DNA of 64,000 bases, from positions 2,170,001 through 2,234,000 of the forward strand of contig NZ_CP077062.1 of assembly GCF_019039255.1 (NCBI RefSeq), written 5' to 3'. The notes under the pieces were generated by a model. The model was not told the DNA's origin. It searched no databases and saw only the letters and a list, made by a program, of their open reading frames with translations. A program made the translations under genes and the position numbers. Positions 38,163-46,645 of the stretch are shown here, one piece after another (positions within the stretch are counted from its first letter, which is position 1; every line of letters starts with the position of its first letter). The stretch is from Nocardioides panacis. Its GTDB lineage: Bacteria > Actinomycetota > Actinomycetes > Propionibacteriales > Nocardioidaceae.

Positions 38163-39698
38163 TCAGGCTCCGCTGCGGCCCAGCGCCGCCGTGGTCGGGA
38201 ACACCAGCGACTTGATCACGACCGGTACGGCGCCCGAGGCGGGAAGCAGATCACCGATGTCGATGAAGTCGAAGGCCTGGAGCGTCAGCCCGTCGACAGA
38301 GATCACCGGGATGGACAGGCCGAGCTCCTGGTTGAGGTGGATGCCGATCAGTCCGCCCACGTCGCCTTCGCCCACCAGCACCAACGGAAGGCCGGTGTCC
38401 GTGCGCTCGGCCATGCCCGCGGCGACGCCACGGCAGAACGCATCGAGCCGTCCGAAGGTGGCGGATCCTTCCCAGCGGTAGCACAGGGCGACCAGCTGGT
38501 CCTTCGGCATCTCGTCGAAGTGCTGCAGCGCCTCGTGCACAGCCGCCGCGATCTCGTCCGCGTCCAGCGTCTCGCTGTGCAGCGGCAGCTGCGGCGTGAG
38601 CACGGGAACGTTGCGCAGCGGGAGGATCGACGTGGGCTCCACGAAGATCGTCGTACCGCTCACCTGCACGGTGTACTGCGAGGCGCCCACGACGGTGGCA
38701 CGGATGCCCTGCTCGGCGACCTGCAGCTCCGGGCCCCAGGTCTCCACCCGTCGACGGATCGCGTCCGCCAGACGGGGGCCGAGGTCGCCGTGGTCGCGCT
38801 GGTCGCGCCCGTAGACGTACTCCGCCACGCCGCCGGAGAACGAGATCGCGTCCGGCACCGGACCCGCCGGCAGCGGGTCCAGACGCAGCAGCTCCGCCGT
38901 CGCCCTCGCCGGCTGCCCGCTCTGCATGGCGGCGAACAGGTGGTCCGCCATCAGGTCGACGAGCCGCGACAACGCCTCAGCGTCGGGCACCTCGCCCATC
39001 ACCAGCGCGAGGCCGGCCTCGTCCGCGAGTCGGCGCGCCGCCTCCTCGATGCGCGTGACGCGGCCGTCCGCGTCGAACGCGATGATGCGCGCGCCGACGT
39101 CGATCGCGGTCAATGCCTCCACCTCGCCGTCCTGGCACACGGCGATCTTGGACGTGCCACCGCCGATGTCGATGTTCATCGTGCGGTTGCGGTTGCGTTC
39201 CGATCGCGCCACCGCACCCGACCCGAAGGCCGACAGCTGGGTCTCCAGCGCGTCGCCGGCGCTGACGGAGACGAACTTGCCCGCGATCTGCGAGAACACG
39301 TCGCCGATGATGCGCGCGTTGCGCCGGCGGACGGCGACGCCGGTCATGATCAGGGCGCCGGTGTCGATCTGCTCCGGCACCACACCTGCCGCGGCGTACT
39401 GCTTGTCGAAGAAGTCGCGCAGCGCGTCGCCGTCGAGCGTGTCGGCATCGCTGTACGGCGTGAGCAGGACATCGGACTCGTGCGTGACCTCGCGCGAGGT
39501 CACCAGGTAGCGGTTGTCGCGACGCTCCAGCACGATCCGCGACAGCACCATGTGCGTCGTGGAGGAGCCGATGTCCACGCCGACGCTGACGAGCCGGATC
39601 TCGTCGTCGACCAGCACCAGGCTGCGCCCACCGCTGGTGAAGATCCGGCCGCCGGCGTGCTCGATCGGCGTCACGTGTGCCGGGTCACTGAATCCCAT
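38163..39698 (-). CDS. EutA-like ASKHA ATPase, copy 2
   Basis: This is an intact 511-residue paralogue of the gene at 35373. Motifs are SVGVDIGSSTTHMVLSR, NIDIGGGTSKIAVC, FSGGVAEYVYG, LMTG-type MTGVAVRRRNARI, YTVQVSGTTIFVE, LPLRNVPVL, FDFIDIGDL and VVPVVIKSLVFPT, all of which align with EutA. It overlaps the bicupin upstream by 14 bases, so the two proteins are made together. It differs enough from copy 1 to suggest each ATPase serves its own bicupin. Confidence 0.9.
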   Translation of the reverse strand: MGFSDPAHVTPIEHAGGRIFTSGGRSLVLVDDEIRLVSVGVDIGSSTTHMVLSRIVLERRDNRYLVTSREVTHESDVLLTPYSDADTLDGDALRDFFDKQYAAAGVVPEQIDTGALIMTGVAVRRRNARIIGDVFSQIAGKFVSVSAGDALETQLSAFGSGAVARSERNRNRTMNIDIGGGTSKIAVCQDGEVEALTAIDVGARIIAFDADGRVTRIEEAARRLADEAGLALVMGEVPDAEALSRLVDLMADHLFAAMQSGQPARATAELLRLDPLPAGPVPDAISFSGGVAEYVYGRDQRDHGDLGPRLADAIRRRVETWGPELQVAEQGIRATVVGASQYTVQVSGTTIFVEPTSILPLRNVPVLTPQLPLHSETLDADEIAAAVHEALQHFDEMPKDQLVALCYRWEGSATFGRLDAFCRGVAAGMAERTDTGLPLVLVGEGDVGGLIGIHLNQELGLSIPVISVDGLTLQAFDFIDIGDLLPASGAVPVVIKSLVFPTTAALGRSGA

Positions 39699-40944
39699 CG
39701 GCCATCAGCTGCTTGTTCGCGTCCCAGTCGATGCCCGCGGGACGCTCGTACCAGGACGGGTCCATGCGGAGCTCGACGCCGTTGGTCTCCAGCAGCGCCT
39801 CGTACTCGGCGCGGACGTGCGGGTCCTCCTGCCAGTACGCGATCGAGGTGCCGCCCTCGTGGAGCTCACGAGCCGTGTAGTCGGTGTGCTTGGTGCCGGG
39901 GGCGCCCGGATCGCGGCCGGGGTTGTGCGGGCCGAACCAGGCACTCAGCCGGAACGGCTCCTTCGACACGCTGAAGTGCTGGTGGTACCAGCGCTGGCCA
40001 CCGGGCGCGGCCGTGATGAAGCCGAACGGCTCGTAGTCGAGGCGCTGGACCTGGTCACCGTTGCCGTCCGCCCAGGGGGTCGGCCCGAGGTGCTCGGGCC
40101 ACGTGTGGGTGTATCCCTTGCCCTTGAGGCAGATCAGGATCGCGGCCGAGGTGTGTGCGTGGGCCTTCGAGTAGCGGCCGTTCTCGTGCTGGGCGATCCA
40201 GTAGTAGAACTGGTTGTCGGTCATGTACGGCTCGACGCGGCGGTAGCCCGGGGAGCGGCGGTTGTCCAGCGGCAGGTCGCAGTCGACGACGTCGGGGATG
40301 AAGTTGGTACGACGCATCGCGAGGCCGCGCACCGGGTCGGGCTCGATCTCTTCGCGGTACTTGAAGAAGTCGTCGGCGCCGCTGAAACGGTCGCGGAAGA
40401 TGAACGGGTTGTCGAACACGGCCTCGACGTTGTTGAGCTGGTTCAGCACGTTGGGCGCCGTGTTGCCGGCCATCAGCACGGCAGGCTTCGAGGTGGCGTT
40501 GACCAGGCGGAACCAGGCGTTCATCGGGATCGAGAACATCGAGCCCTTCTGCCACTCGAAGACGTGCTTGTTGACGTCCCCCTCCTGCCAGACCTCGCAG
40601 GTGCCGCGGCCCTCGACGGCGAGGTAGATCTCCTCGAACATGTGCTTCTCGGGGTTCAGCGCGTCGCCGGCCGGGATCTCGACCACGAAGTGGCCCCACT
40701 TGGTCTCGGTGCCGATGGTCTGGATGTAGCTGCCGCGGCCGCCCTTGCGCTCCCACTCCACCCTCGGCAGGTCGGTCACGGTGCGCACGCCCAGACCGCG
40801 GAAGATCGGGATGCCCTCGGACTCCATGAAGGTGTCGTAGGGCGTGGGCTGCTTCTTGAACTCGCCGAAGCCGGCCCGGTTGTGCTCCGTAGGCTCCTGC
40901 CACACGGTCCCGGTCCCGGTCCCGGTCTCGTCGTCGTTGGACAT
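39685..40944 (-). CDS. Bicupin protein, copy 2 (first gene of operon)
   Basis: This is a 419-residue two-domain cupin. The C-terminal domain has HAH at 262-264 (YSKAHAHTSAAILICLKGKG) and WYHQHF at 319-324, the same arrangement as copy 1. The N-terminal domain (HMFEEIYLAVEGRGTCEVW) is better conserved than in copy 1 but lacks the full HxH. It is the first gene of an operon controlled by the 41022-41040 site. The fold and the neighbouring LigJ/LigK suggest an aromatic-ring or ring-fission substrate. Confidence 0.82.
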   Translation of the reverse strand: MSNDDETGTGTGTVWQEPTEHNRAGFGEFKKQPTPYDTFMESEGIPIFRGLGVRTVTDLPRVEWERKGGRGSYIQTIGTETKWGHFVVEIPAGDALNPEKHMFEEIYLAVEGRGTCEVWQEGDVNKHVFEWQKGSMFSIPMNAWFRLVNATSKPAVLMAGNTAPNVLNQLNNVEAVFDNPFIFRDRFSGADDFFKYREEIEPDPVRGLAMRRTNFIPDVVDCDLPLDNRRSPGYRRVEPYMTDNQFYYWIAQHENGRYSKAHAHTSAAILICLKGKGYTHTWPEHLGPTPWADGNGDQVQRLDYEPFGFITAAPGGQRWYHQHFSVSKEPFRLSAWFGPHNPGRDPGAPGTKHTDYTARELHEGGTSIAYWQEDPHVRAEYEALLETNGVELRMDPSWYERPAGIDWDANKQLMADGIQ

Positions 40945-41021
40945 CAGTGAGCCTCCAGAGGGGTGCGAAGTCGAACGCAGCGCGGCTGCTTGCAGGGCTG
41001 CGGCGCGCGGACAGAGGGTGA

Positions 41022-41040
41022 TGGTCTATAGGTTAGACCA
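41022..41040. promoter_or_regulatory. GntR-type operator of the bicupin/EutA operon
   Basis: TGGTCTA (41022-41028) and TAGACCA (41034-41040) are perfect inverted repeats around TAGGT. The right part, AGGTTAGACCA (41030-41040), matches the operator series. It lies 78 bases before the bicupin start. Confidence 0.65.
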
Positions 41041-41125
41041 ACGACTTGGGTGCTGGCAACCGACCGTCCGATGCGCGCAGGGACCGGGCGCCGGCGGGGG
41101 CAACGCCGCGCCAGCGGCTCGCCCC

Positions 41126-42112
41126 TCAGATGACGAAGCTCTCCAGGGTCTCGTCCGCGAAGAGCTCCTCCGGCGCGAGGAGGCGGGGCGACAGCCCCTG
41201 CGCGTGGTGGTGGCCGAGGAACGTCTCGAGCACGTGCACGTTGGCGTCCAGCCCGTAGGACCAGAAGTCCTCGCCGAGCAGCGCCCGGTCCGCCTCGGCG
41301 TGCTGGATCAGCCAGGGCGACATGAAGCGCAGTGCCGAGGCGTCGAGGAAGGCCGCGTAGGCGGCGTCCTTGGCCTGCAGGAACGCCTTGAACAGTGACT
41401 GTGCGATCCACCGGTTCGCCTCGTAGACGTCGCGGCGGATGGCCACGACGTGCATGATCGGGAAGATCCGGGTGCGCTCGAAGTACTCCCGCTCCGCGGC
41501 GACCGGGTCCGCGAAGAGCCGGCGCACCCGGCCGTCGTCGCGGTGGAACGTGCTCGGGATCCGCGGGCCGTAGAAGGCGTCGATCTCGCCGGCGTGGAGC
41601 ATCTCGGCGAGGGCGCGGCCCTCAGGGATCGGGCTGATGTCGAAGGCGGTGTCGATCGCCCCCTTCTCGATCCTGCCCGGAGACTCCTGCCCGCCGGTCA
41701 GGTAGCTCACCGAGTCGACCGGCACCTGGTGCTCGTCGGCCAGGATGCCGCGGATCCAGACGTTCGCGGTGAGCTGGAACTCCGCGTTGCCGACCCGCTT
41801 GCCGCGCAGGTCCGACGGCTTGTCGATCCCGGCCTCGGCGTTCACGAAGATGCCGCCGTGCCGGAACATCCGCGACGTGAAGACCGGCAGCGCGACGAAG
41901 GGACGTTCGGTGCGGCCGAGCGATGCGGCGTACGACGACAGGGACATCTCCGCCACGTCGAACTCCCGGTGCCGCACCATGCGGAAGAAGGTCTCCTCGA
42001 CCGGGAGGCGAAGGTAGGTCAGGTCGATGCCGTCGGGCCGGACGGTTCCCTCGAGGAGGGCCCGGGTGCGGTCGTAGTCACCGCACGCGAGCGTCAGCGG
42101 CAACCGCCGCAT
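41126..42112 (-). CDS. 4,5-dihydroxyphthalate decarboxylase (Pht5)-like protein, copy 1
   Basis: This 328-residue protein of the Pht5/periplasmic-binding-like fold has characteristic blocks LTLACGDYDRTRALLEGTV, FDVAEMSLSSYAASLG and FVALPVFTSRMFRHGGIFV. There is no signal peptide, so it is a cytoplasmic enzyme rather than a binding protein. Family members decarboxylate 4,5-dihydroxyphthalate to protocatechuate. The start overlaps the LigJ stop by one base. It is the last gene of the dehydrogenase-LigK-LigJ operon, consistent with a phthalate-like route, but the substrate is not proven. Confidence 0.85.
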   Translation of the reverse strand: MRRLPLTLACGDYDRTRALLEGTVRPDGIDLTYLRLPVEETFFRMVRHREFDVAEMSLSSYAASLGRTERPFVALPVFTSRMFRHGGIFVNAEAGIDKPSDLRGKRVGNAEFQLTANVWIRGILADEHQVPVDSVSYLTGGQESPGRIEKGAIDTAFDISPIPEGRALAEMLHAGEIDAFYGPRIPSTFHRDDGRVRRLFADPVAAEREYFERTRIFPIMHVVAIRRDVYEANRWIAQSLFKAFLQAKDAAYAAFLDASALRFMSPWLIQHAEADRALLGEDFWSYGLDANVHVLETFLGHHHAQGLSPRLLAPEELFADETLESFVI

Positions 42113-43140
42113 CAGGCGCTCTCGAGTGCGCCGGCTGCCCTGACCCGAGCGCGGAGCCGCGGGTAGACGCGCAGCGCATTCTCGGTCATCACCTTGGCCC
42201 GGTCGGCGTCCGAGATCGCCGCGGCCCGCAGGTAGTGGAGCGTGTCGTCCCACTCGATGCCGGTCTCCGGGTCCGCGCCGCGGACCGCACCGAGCATCTC
42301 CGAGGCGAAGAGCACGTTGTCGGCCGGCAGCACCTCGAGCAGCAGGTCGATCCCGGGCTGGTGGTAGACGGCGGAGTCGAAGAAGAGGTTCGACAGCAGC
42401 GCCGACGGGTCCTGCCAGCCGTTGCGCACGGCCAGGCCGCGGTAGCGGCCCCAGTGGTAGGGCACCGCGCCGCCACCGTGCGGGATGACCAACCGCAGCG
42501 CGGGGAAGCGCTCGAACACGTCGGAGGAGAGCAGCTGCACGAAGACGCTGGTGTCGGCGTTGAGGTAGTGCGCGCCGAGGGTGTGGAAGTTGGGGTTGCA
42601 CGCGGTCGAGACGTGCACCATCGCGGGCACGTCCAGCTCCTCGAGCGTCTCGAAGACCGGGAACCAGGACTCGTCGGTGAGCGGCTTGCCCGCCCAGGTG
42701 CCGGACGGGTCGGGGTTGAGGTTGACCCCGACGAAGTCGAGCTCGGCGACGGTCCGGCGGATCTCGGCCACGACCCCGGGGATGTTGCCGTCCGGCGTCT
42801 GTGGCAGCTGCGCGACCGGCGCGAAGTGTGCCGGGTAGAGCTCAGCGATCCTGTGCACGAGGTCGTTCGAGGCCTGCGCCCAGGCGATCGCGACGTCGGC
42901 ACTGGGGACGTGGTGCTCCATCGCGGAGGCCTTCGGTGAGAAGATCATCAGGTCCCCGCCGCGCTCGCGCAGCACGCGCAGCTGGTTGCCCTCGACGCTC
43001 TCCCGGAGCTGGTCGTCGGTGACGGGACGCATCGACGCTGCAGCCCTCCCACCGGAGGCGAGTGTCGCGAGCTGGGCGTCCCGGAAGGCCTGCAGCTCGC
43101 CGGGCGCGGTCGTGTAGTGACCGTGGACGTCGATGATCAC
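42112..43140 (-). CDS. ligJ: 4-oxalomesaconate hydratase (LigJ-type amidohydrolase)
   Basis: This amidohydrolase-fold enzyme hydrates 4-oxalomesaconate to 4-carboxy-4-hydroxy-2-oxoadipate in the protocatechuate 4,5-cleavage and gallate pathways. The N-terminal metal motif is IIDVHGHYTTAPGELQAF. LigJ-type blocks include TNQLRLM-equivalent GNQLRVLRERGGDLMIFSP, VGVNLNPDPSGTW, MVHVSTACNPNFHTLGAHYL and LVIPHGGGAVPYHWGRYRGL. The GTG start overlaps the LigK stop as GTGA. At 342 residues it is the normal length. Recognition comes from remembered family sequence, not from a search. Confidence 0.87.
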   Translation of the reverse strand: MIIDVHGHYTTAPGELQAFRDAQLATLASGGRAAASMRPVTDDQLRESVEGNQLRVLRERGGDLMIFSPKASAMEHHVPSADVAIAWAQASNDLVHRIAELYPAHFAPVAQLPQTPDGNIPGVVAEIRRTVAELDFVGVNLNPDPSGTWAGKPLTDESWFPVFETLEELDVPAMVHVSTACNPNFHTLGAHYLNADTSVFVQLLSSDVFERFPALRLVIPHGGGAVPYHWGRYRGLAVRNGWQDPSALLSNLFFDSAVYHQPGIDLLLEVLPADNVLFASEMLGAVRGADPETGIEWDDTLHYLRAAAISDADRAKVMTENALRVYPRLRARVRAAGALESA

Positions 43141-43844
43141 GCGTTGTTCTCCTTCATCCACTCGGCGTGGTCGACGTACCGGATGCCGGCCTGCTCGAGC
43201 ATGGGTCGCATGTTGTTGACGTCGAGGGCGATCTCACCGGCGAGGTAACGGGCCCGGGCCCGGGCTTCCTTCTGCTCGCGGGCCTGTGCGGCGGTCACGA
43301 CAGCGGCCGCGTCACGGCGGGGCACGACGACCACGCCGTCATCGTCCGCAACGATGACGTCGCCCGGGTTGACGATCTGTCCGGCGATGCTGATCGGGAC
43401 GTTGACGTCACCCAGGTTGCCCTTGCCGCAGCCCTCGGCCGAGACGGCCTTCGACCAGACCGGGAAGCCCATCTCGTTGAGGTCGGCCACGTCACGCACG
43501 CCGGCCTCGATGACCAGGCCCCGGACGCCGCGGACCTGGAGGGTGGTCGCCAGCAGGTCCCCGAAGTAGCCCATGTCGCACGGCGCCGTCGGCACTACGA
43601 CGAGGACGTCGCCCTCTCCGCACTGTTCGACGGCGACGCCGATCGTGGTGTTGTCGCCGGGGGCGACGGTGGCCGTGACCGCGTTGCCGGAGACCCGGAC
43701 GCCACGCTGCACGGGGTTGATCGAGGAGCCGAGGAGACCGGTGCGGCCCTGTGCCTCGTGGACGGTGGCGACGCCGAATGCAGCCAGGGCGTCGACGGCC
43801 GCTCGGTCCGCGCGCGGCGGGTTCGTGACGACGACGCCCGTCAC
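43137..43844 (-). CDS. ligK: 4-carboxy-4-hydroxy-2-oxoadipate aldolase (LigK/RraA-like)
   Basis: This aldolase cleaves 4-carboxy-4-hydroxy-2-oxoadipate to pyruvate and oxaloacetate, and usually decarboxylates oxaloacetate too. The fold is RraA-like. Characteristic blocks are FGVATVHEAQGRTGLLGSSI, GDLLATTLQVRGVRGLVIEA (with the pyruvate-binding GD...R), GVRDVADLNEMGFPVWSKAV and NPGDVIVADDDGVVVVPR. The GTG start overlaps the dehydrogenase stop as GTGA, and the stop overlaps LigJ, so product and enzyme order match the pathway. The length is 235 residues. Confidence 0.9.
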   Translation of the reverse strand: MTGVVVTNPPRADRAAVDALAAFGVATVHEAQGRTGLLGSSINPVQRGVRVSGNAVTATVAPGDNTTIGVAVEQCGEGDVLVVVPTAPCDMGYFGDLLATTLQVRGVRGLVIEAGVRDVADLNEMGFPVWSKAVSAEGCGKGNLGDVNVPISIAGQIVNPGDVIVADDDGVVVVPRRDAAAVVTAAQAREQKEARARARYLAGEIALDVNNMRPMLEQAGIRYVDHAEWMKENNA

Positions 43845-44992
43845 CGGACGACCGCCCCGCCGGGCTGACCGATCAGCTCGGGCATCATCGAGACGTGGAT
43901 CGCGTCCTCGTCGGTCTCGCCGGCGAGGACCCGGATGGCGTAGTCGACCTGGTCGATGCCGTAGCGGTGCGTGGCCAGCTTCTCCAGCGGGAAGCGGCCG
44001 GACGCGAGCTGGGCGACCGCGAGCTCGCAGGCGTTGAAGGAGTGGCCGCGGGCGGACTTGATGGTGATCGCCTTCTCGGTGACCTTCTTGACCGGGAAGT
44101 CGGGGAACGCGGCGAGCTCGCCCTGGATCAGCAGCGTGCCCTCGCGGCGCTTGAGCACGTCGATGCCGAGCAGCACGGGAGCGGTGCCCGCACGCGACGT
44201 GCAGTCGAGCACGAAGTCGACGCCACGGCCGGCGGTGAGGTCCATGATCTTCTCGCGCGGGTCCTCGGTGAGGACGTCGACGACGTCGTCGGCACCGAGC
44301 TCACGGGCCAGGTCGAAGCGGACCTTGTCGCGGGTGGTCCCCGAGACGATGATCTGGGCGGCGCCGGCCTGCTTGGCCGCGACGAGCTGCGCGAGGCCCT
44401 GCTGGCCCGGGCCCTGGATCAGCACCGTGTCGTTGTAGCCGACGCCGGCGGTGAGCAGCGCCCACTCGATGCCGTTGGAGAGCGGCATGACGAGGCCGGC
44501 CTGCTCGGGCGTGACCGAGTCCGGGATCCTGTGCAGCACGGCGTTCCAGGGCAGGAACATGTACTCCGAGAAGCCGCCCCACAGGGTGCCCGGATGGTCG
44601 GCCGAGGTGTAGCCGAAGCGGCGGGCGTCCGGGTTGGTGCGCCAGTCGGTGGCCTCGCAGTGGCGGTACTCGCCGATCCGGCACCACTCGCAGTTGAAGC
44701 AGGCGACGTAGTGCTCGACGAACACACGATCGCCCTCCTGGAGGCCGTGCCGGGCCTTGAACCTCTCCCCCGCCTCCTCGATCACGCCGACGTTCTCGTG
44801 ACCCATGATCACCGGGCCCTGGGTGGCCGGGTTGCTCGGCGGGTTGCTGTAGAGCTTCACGTCAGTGCCACAGATGCCCGCGACCTCGATCTTGAGCAGC
44901 GCGGACTCGACATCGATCGCCGGCCTGTCGAACTCGCGCATCTCGGTCGTACCGGGCGCGGTCCTGACCGCCGCGCGCACCTTGTCGCTCAT
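43841..44992 (-). CDS. Zinc-dependent alcohol dehydrogenase (MDR family)
   Basis: This is a 383-residue medium-chain dehydrogenase. Catalytic zinc ligands are in AGICGTDVKLY and VIMGHENVGVIEE; the structural zinc cluster is ACFNCEWCRIGEYRHC; the NAD site is VLIQGPGQQGLAQLVAAKQA. It is the first gene of the LigK/LigJ/Pht5-like operon. A plausible step is oxidation of a side-chain alcohol or a cis-dihydrodiol, or the semialdehyde oxidation normally done by LigC. None of these can be chosen from sequence. Confidence 0.92.
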   Translation of the reverse strand: MSDKVRAAVRTAPGTTEMREFDRPAIDVESALLKIEVAGICGTDVKLYSNPPSNPATQGPVIMGHENVGVIEEAGERFKARHGLQEGDRVFVEHYVACFNCEWCRIGEYRHCEATDWRTNPDARRFGYTSADHPGTLWGGFSEYMFLPWNAVLHRIPDSVTPEQAGLVMPLSNGIEWALLTAGVGYNDTVLIQGPGQQGLAQLVAAKQAGAAQIIVSGTTRDKVRFDLARELGADDVVDVLTEDPREKIMDLTAGRGVDFVLDCTSRAGTAPVLLGIDVLKRREGTLLIQGELAAFPDFPVKKVTEKAITIKSARGHSFNACELAVAQLASGRFPLEKLATHRYGIDQVDYAIRVLAGETDEDAIHVSMMPELIGQPGGAVVR

Positions 44993-45014
44993 CAACTCTC
45001 CTGGATTGGCAGAA

Positions 45015-45025
45015 TGGTCTGACCA
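45015..45025. promoter_or_regulatory. GntR-type operator between divergent dehydrogenase and Pht5-like genes
   Basis: TGGTCTGACCA is a perfect 11-base palindrome and equals the core of the known FadR consensus (TGGTCnGACCA). It lies 22 bases from the dehydrogenase start and 63 from the plus-strand gene, so it can control both. Confidence 0.7.
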
Positions 45026-45088
45026 ACATAACATCATGCCGTGAGGCAGGTCACTGGCTCACCTTCACCCGATCCCCCAAGGAGCGCC

Positions 45089-46021
45089 ATGCGTCACCTC
45101 TCGACCCTGACCCGCGCCCAGGGCGCGAACCGCGCCCTCATCGACGGTGAGGTGACCCCCTCCGGCTACGCACTCGACTTCGCCGACGAGCCGGTCCTGG
45201 TCAAGGGCTTCCGCAAGATGGTGCGGGGGCTCCAGTACGACGTCGCCGAGATGGCCCTGACGACCTACCTGACCGCCAAGGAGCACGGCGTCGCGTTCAC
45301 GGCGCTGCCTGTCTTCCTGGTCCGCGACCTCCATCACGGCGCCACCCAGGTCCTGCGCGACGGACCGGTCAAGACCCCGAAGGACCTGGCCGGCGGTCGG
45401 GTCGGCGTCAACCGGGGCTACACCGTGACGACCGGCGTCTGGGGGCGGGCAGCGCTGGCCGAGGCAGGCCTGGACGTCGACTCCGTGACCTGGGTCTGCT
45501 CCGGGGACGAGCACGTCGCCACCTACACCCCACCGTCCAACGTGGTCTCCGCCCCGGTCGGCAGCTCCTTGGCAGAGCTGCTGTTGGCCGGTGAGCTGGA
45601 CGCGGTGGTTGGTGCGGCGATCGACCACCCCGCCATCGGGCCGCTGATCCCGGCACCCGAGGAGGCCGGCATGGCGGTGCTGCGCGAGCGCGGCGTCCTG
45701 CCGATCAACCACCTTGTCGTCATCCGCGACGACCTGCTCGCCGAGCAGCCCGACATCGCGGTCGCCGTCTTCGAGGCGTTCGCCGAGGCCAAGCGGCGCT
45801 ACGTGCTGCGCATCGGGGAGGGCCTCGCCGAGACCAAGCAGGACCGGCTGCTCGGGCGCATCCTCGCGGAGACCGGCCGGGATCCCCTGCCGTACGGCGT
45901 CGAGCCGAACCGCCGGGTCCTCACCGAGCTGCTCGGCCACGCCGTGGACCAGCACATCCTGACCAGGCCCGTGCGGCTCGAGGACGTGTTCGCAGCGAGC
46001 ACGCTCCGCCTGCACGGCTGA
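45089..46021 (+). CDS. Pht5-like/periplasmic-binding-fold protein, copy 2
   Basis: This 310-residue protein of the Pht5 fold starts MRHLSTLTRAQGANRALIDG. It has the family blocks YDVAEMALTTYLTAKEHGV and FTALPVFLVRDLHHGATQVL, and no signal peptide. I chose the ATG at 45089 for its AAGGAG site. It is only moderately similar to copy 1 at 41126, so the two may act on different substrates. It is divergent from the dehydrogenase operon across a shared operator. Confidence 0.8.
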   Translation: MRHLSTLTRAQGANRALIDGEVTPSGYALDFADEPVLVKGFRKMVRGLQYDVAEMALTTYLTAKEHGVAFTALPVFLVRDLHHGATQVLRDGPVKTPKDLAGGRVGVNRGYTVTTGVWGRAALAEAGLDVDSVTWVCSGDEHVATYTPPSNVVSAPVGSSLAELLLAGELDAVVGAAIDHPAIGPLIPAPEEAGMAVLRERGVLPINHLVVIRDDLLAEQPDIAVAVFEAFAEAKRRYVLRIGEGLAETKQDRLLGRILAETGRDPLPYGVEPNRRVLTELLGHAVDQHILTRPVRLEDVFAASTLRLHG

Positions 46022-46036
46022 TCGCGCACCGCGCGC

Positions 46037-46645
46037 TCAGCAGGCTCGACGCAGGACGCTGACGTCCTCGTAGCGGACGTAGCCGCCCGTGGGCAGCTCG
46101 AGCGCGCTCGCCTGCGCGTCAGTCAGCCCCTCGACGATCTGGCGGAGCATCCGCAGCGTGTTGCCGTGCGAGACCAGCAGCACCGGGTCGCCGGCGTCGA
46201 GCACGCGGAACAGCACCGTCTCGACGTACGGTCTGATCCGTGCGCGTACGTCGGCCAGGCTCTCACCGTGTCCGGCCGCGTCCGCCGGGGGCCGGTCAGA
46301 GATGCCGCGTCGCCAGCGCGCGACCTGGGCGGCGCCGAAGCGCTCCACGGCCGCAGTGCGCGGAAGGCCCTGGAGCGCGCCGTAGTGCCGCTCGTTGAGC
46401 AGCGGCGTCCGAAGCGTCGGGACAGTAGCGGCGCCGCACGCGTCGAGGATGAGGTCGGCGGTGCTGACCGCGCGCGTCAGCACCGAGGTGTGGGCGACCG
46501 TCGGCACGCAACCGTCGTCGAGCAGCCGTCGGCCGACGTCGCGCGCCTGCTCGCGACCCACCTCGGTCAGGGCCACGTCGGCCCAGCCTGCGAACCGATC
46601 GGCAGCGTTCCAGGCACTCTCGCCGTGGCGGACGAGGATCAGCAT
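46037..46645 (-). CDS. Histidine phosphatase / phosphoglycerate mutase-like protein
   Basis: This protein has 202 residues with the phospho-histidine motif LILVRHGESAWNAADRFAGW, the GpmA-like LLNERHYGALQGLPRT and the second histidine in VLLVSHGNTLRMLRQIV. It is about 40 residues shorter than GpmA, so it is more likely a paralogue than the glycolytic enzyme. It starts inside the hydrolase stop (TGATG). It is last in the Rieske operon; a role in pathway regulation or phosphate removal is unproven. Confidence 0.85.
   Translation of the reverse strand: MLILVRHGESAWNAADRFAGWADVALTEVGREQARDVGRRLLDDGCVPTVAHTSVLTRAVSTADLILDACGAATVPTLRTPLLNERHYGALQGLPRTAAVERFGAAQVARWRRGISDRPPADAAGHGESLADVRARIRPYVETVLFRVLDAGDPVLLVSHGNTLRMLRQIVEGLTDAQASALELPTGGYVRYEDVSVLRRAC

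Noticed and set aside
35373-40944. Ethanolamine utilisation locus
   Set aside because: EutA-like proteins alone do not make one: no EutB, EutC, EutD/E or shell proteins are present, and the neighbours are aromatic-acid genes.
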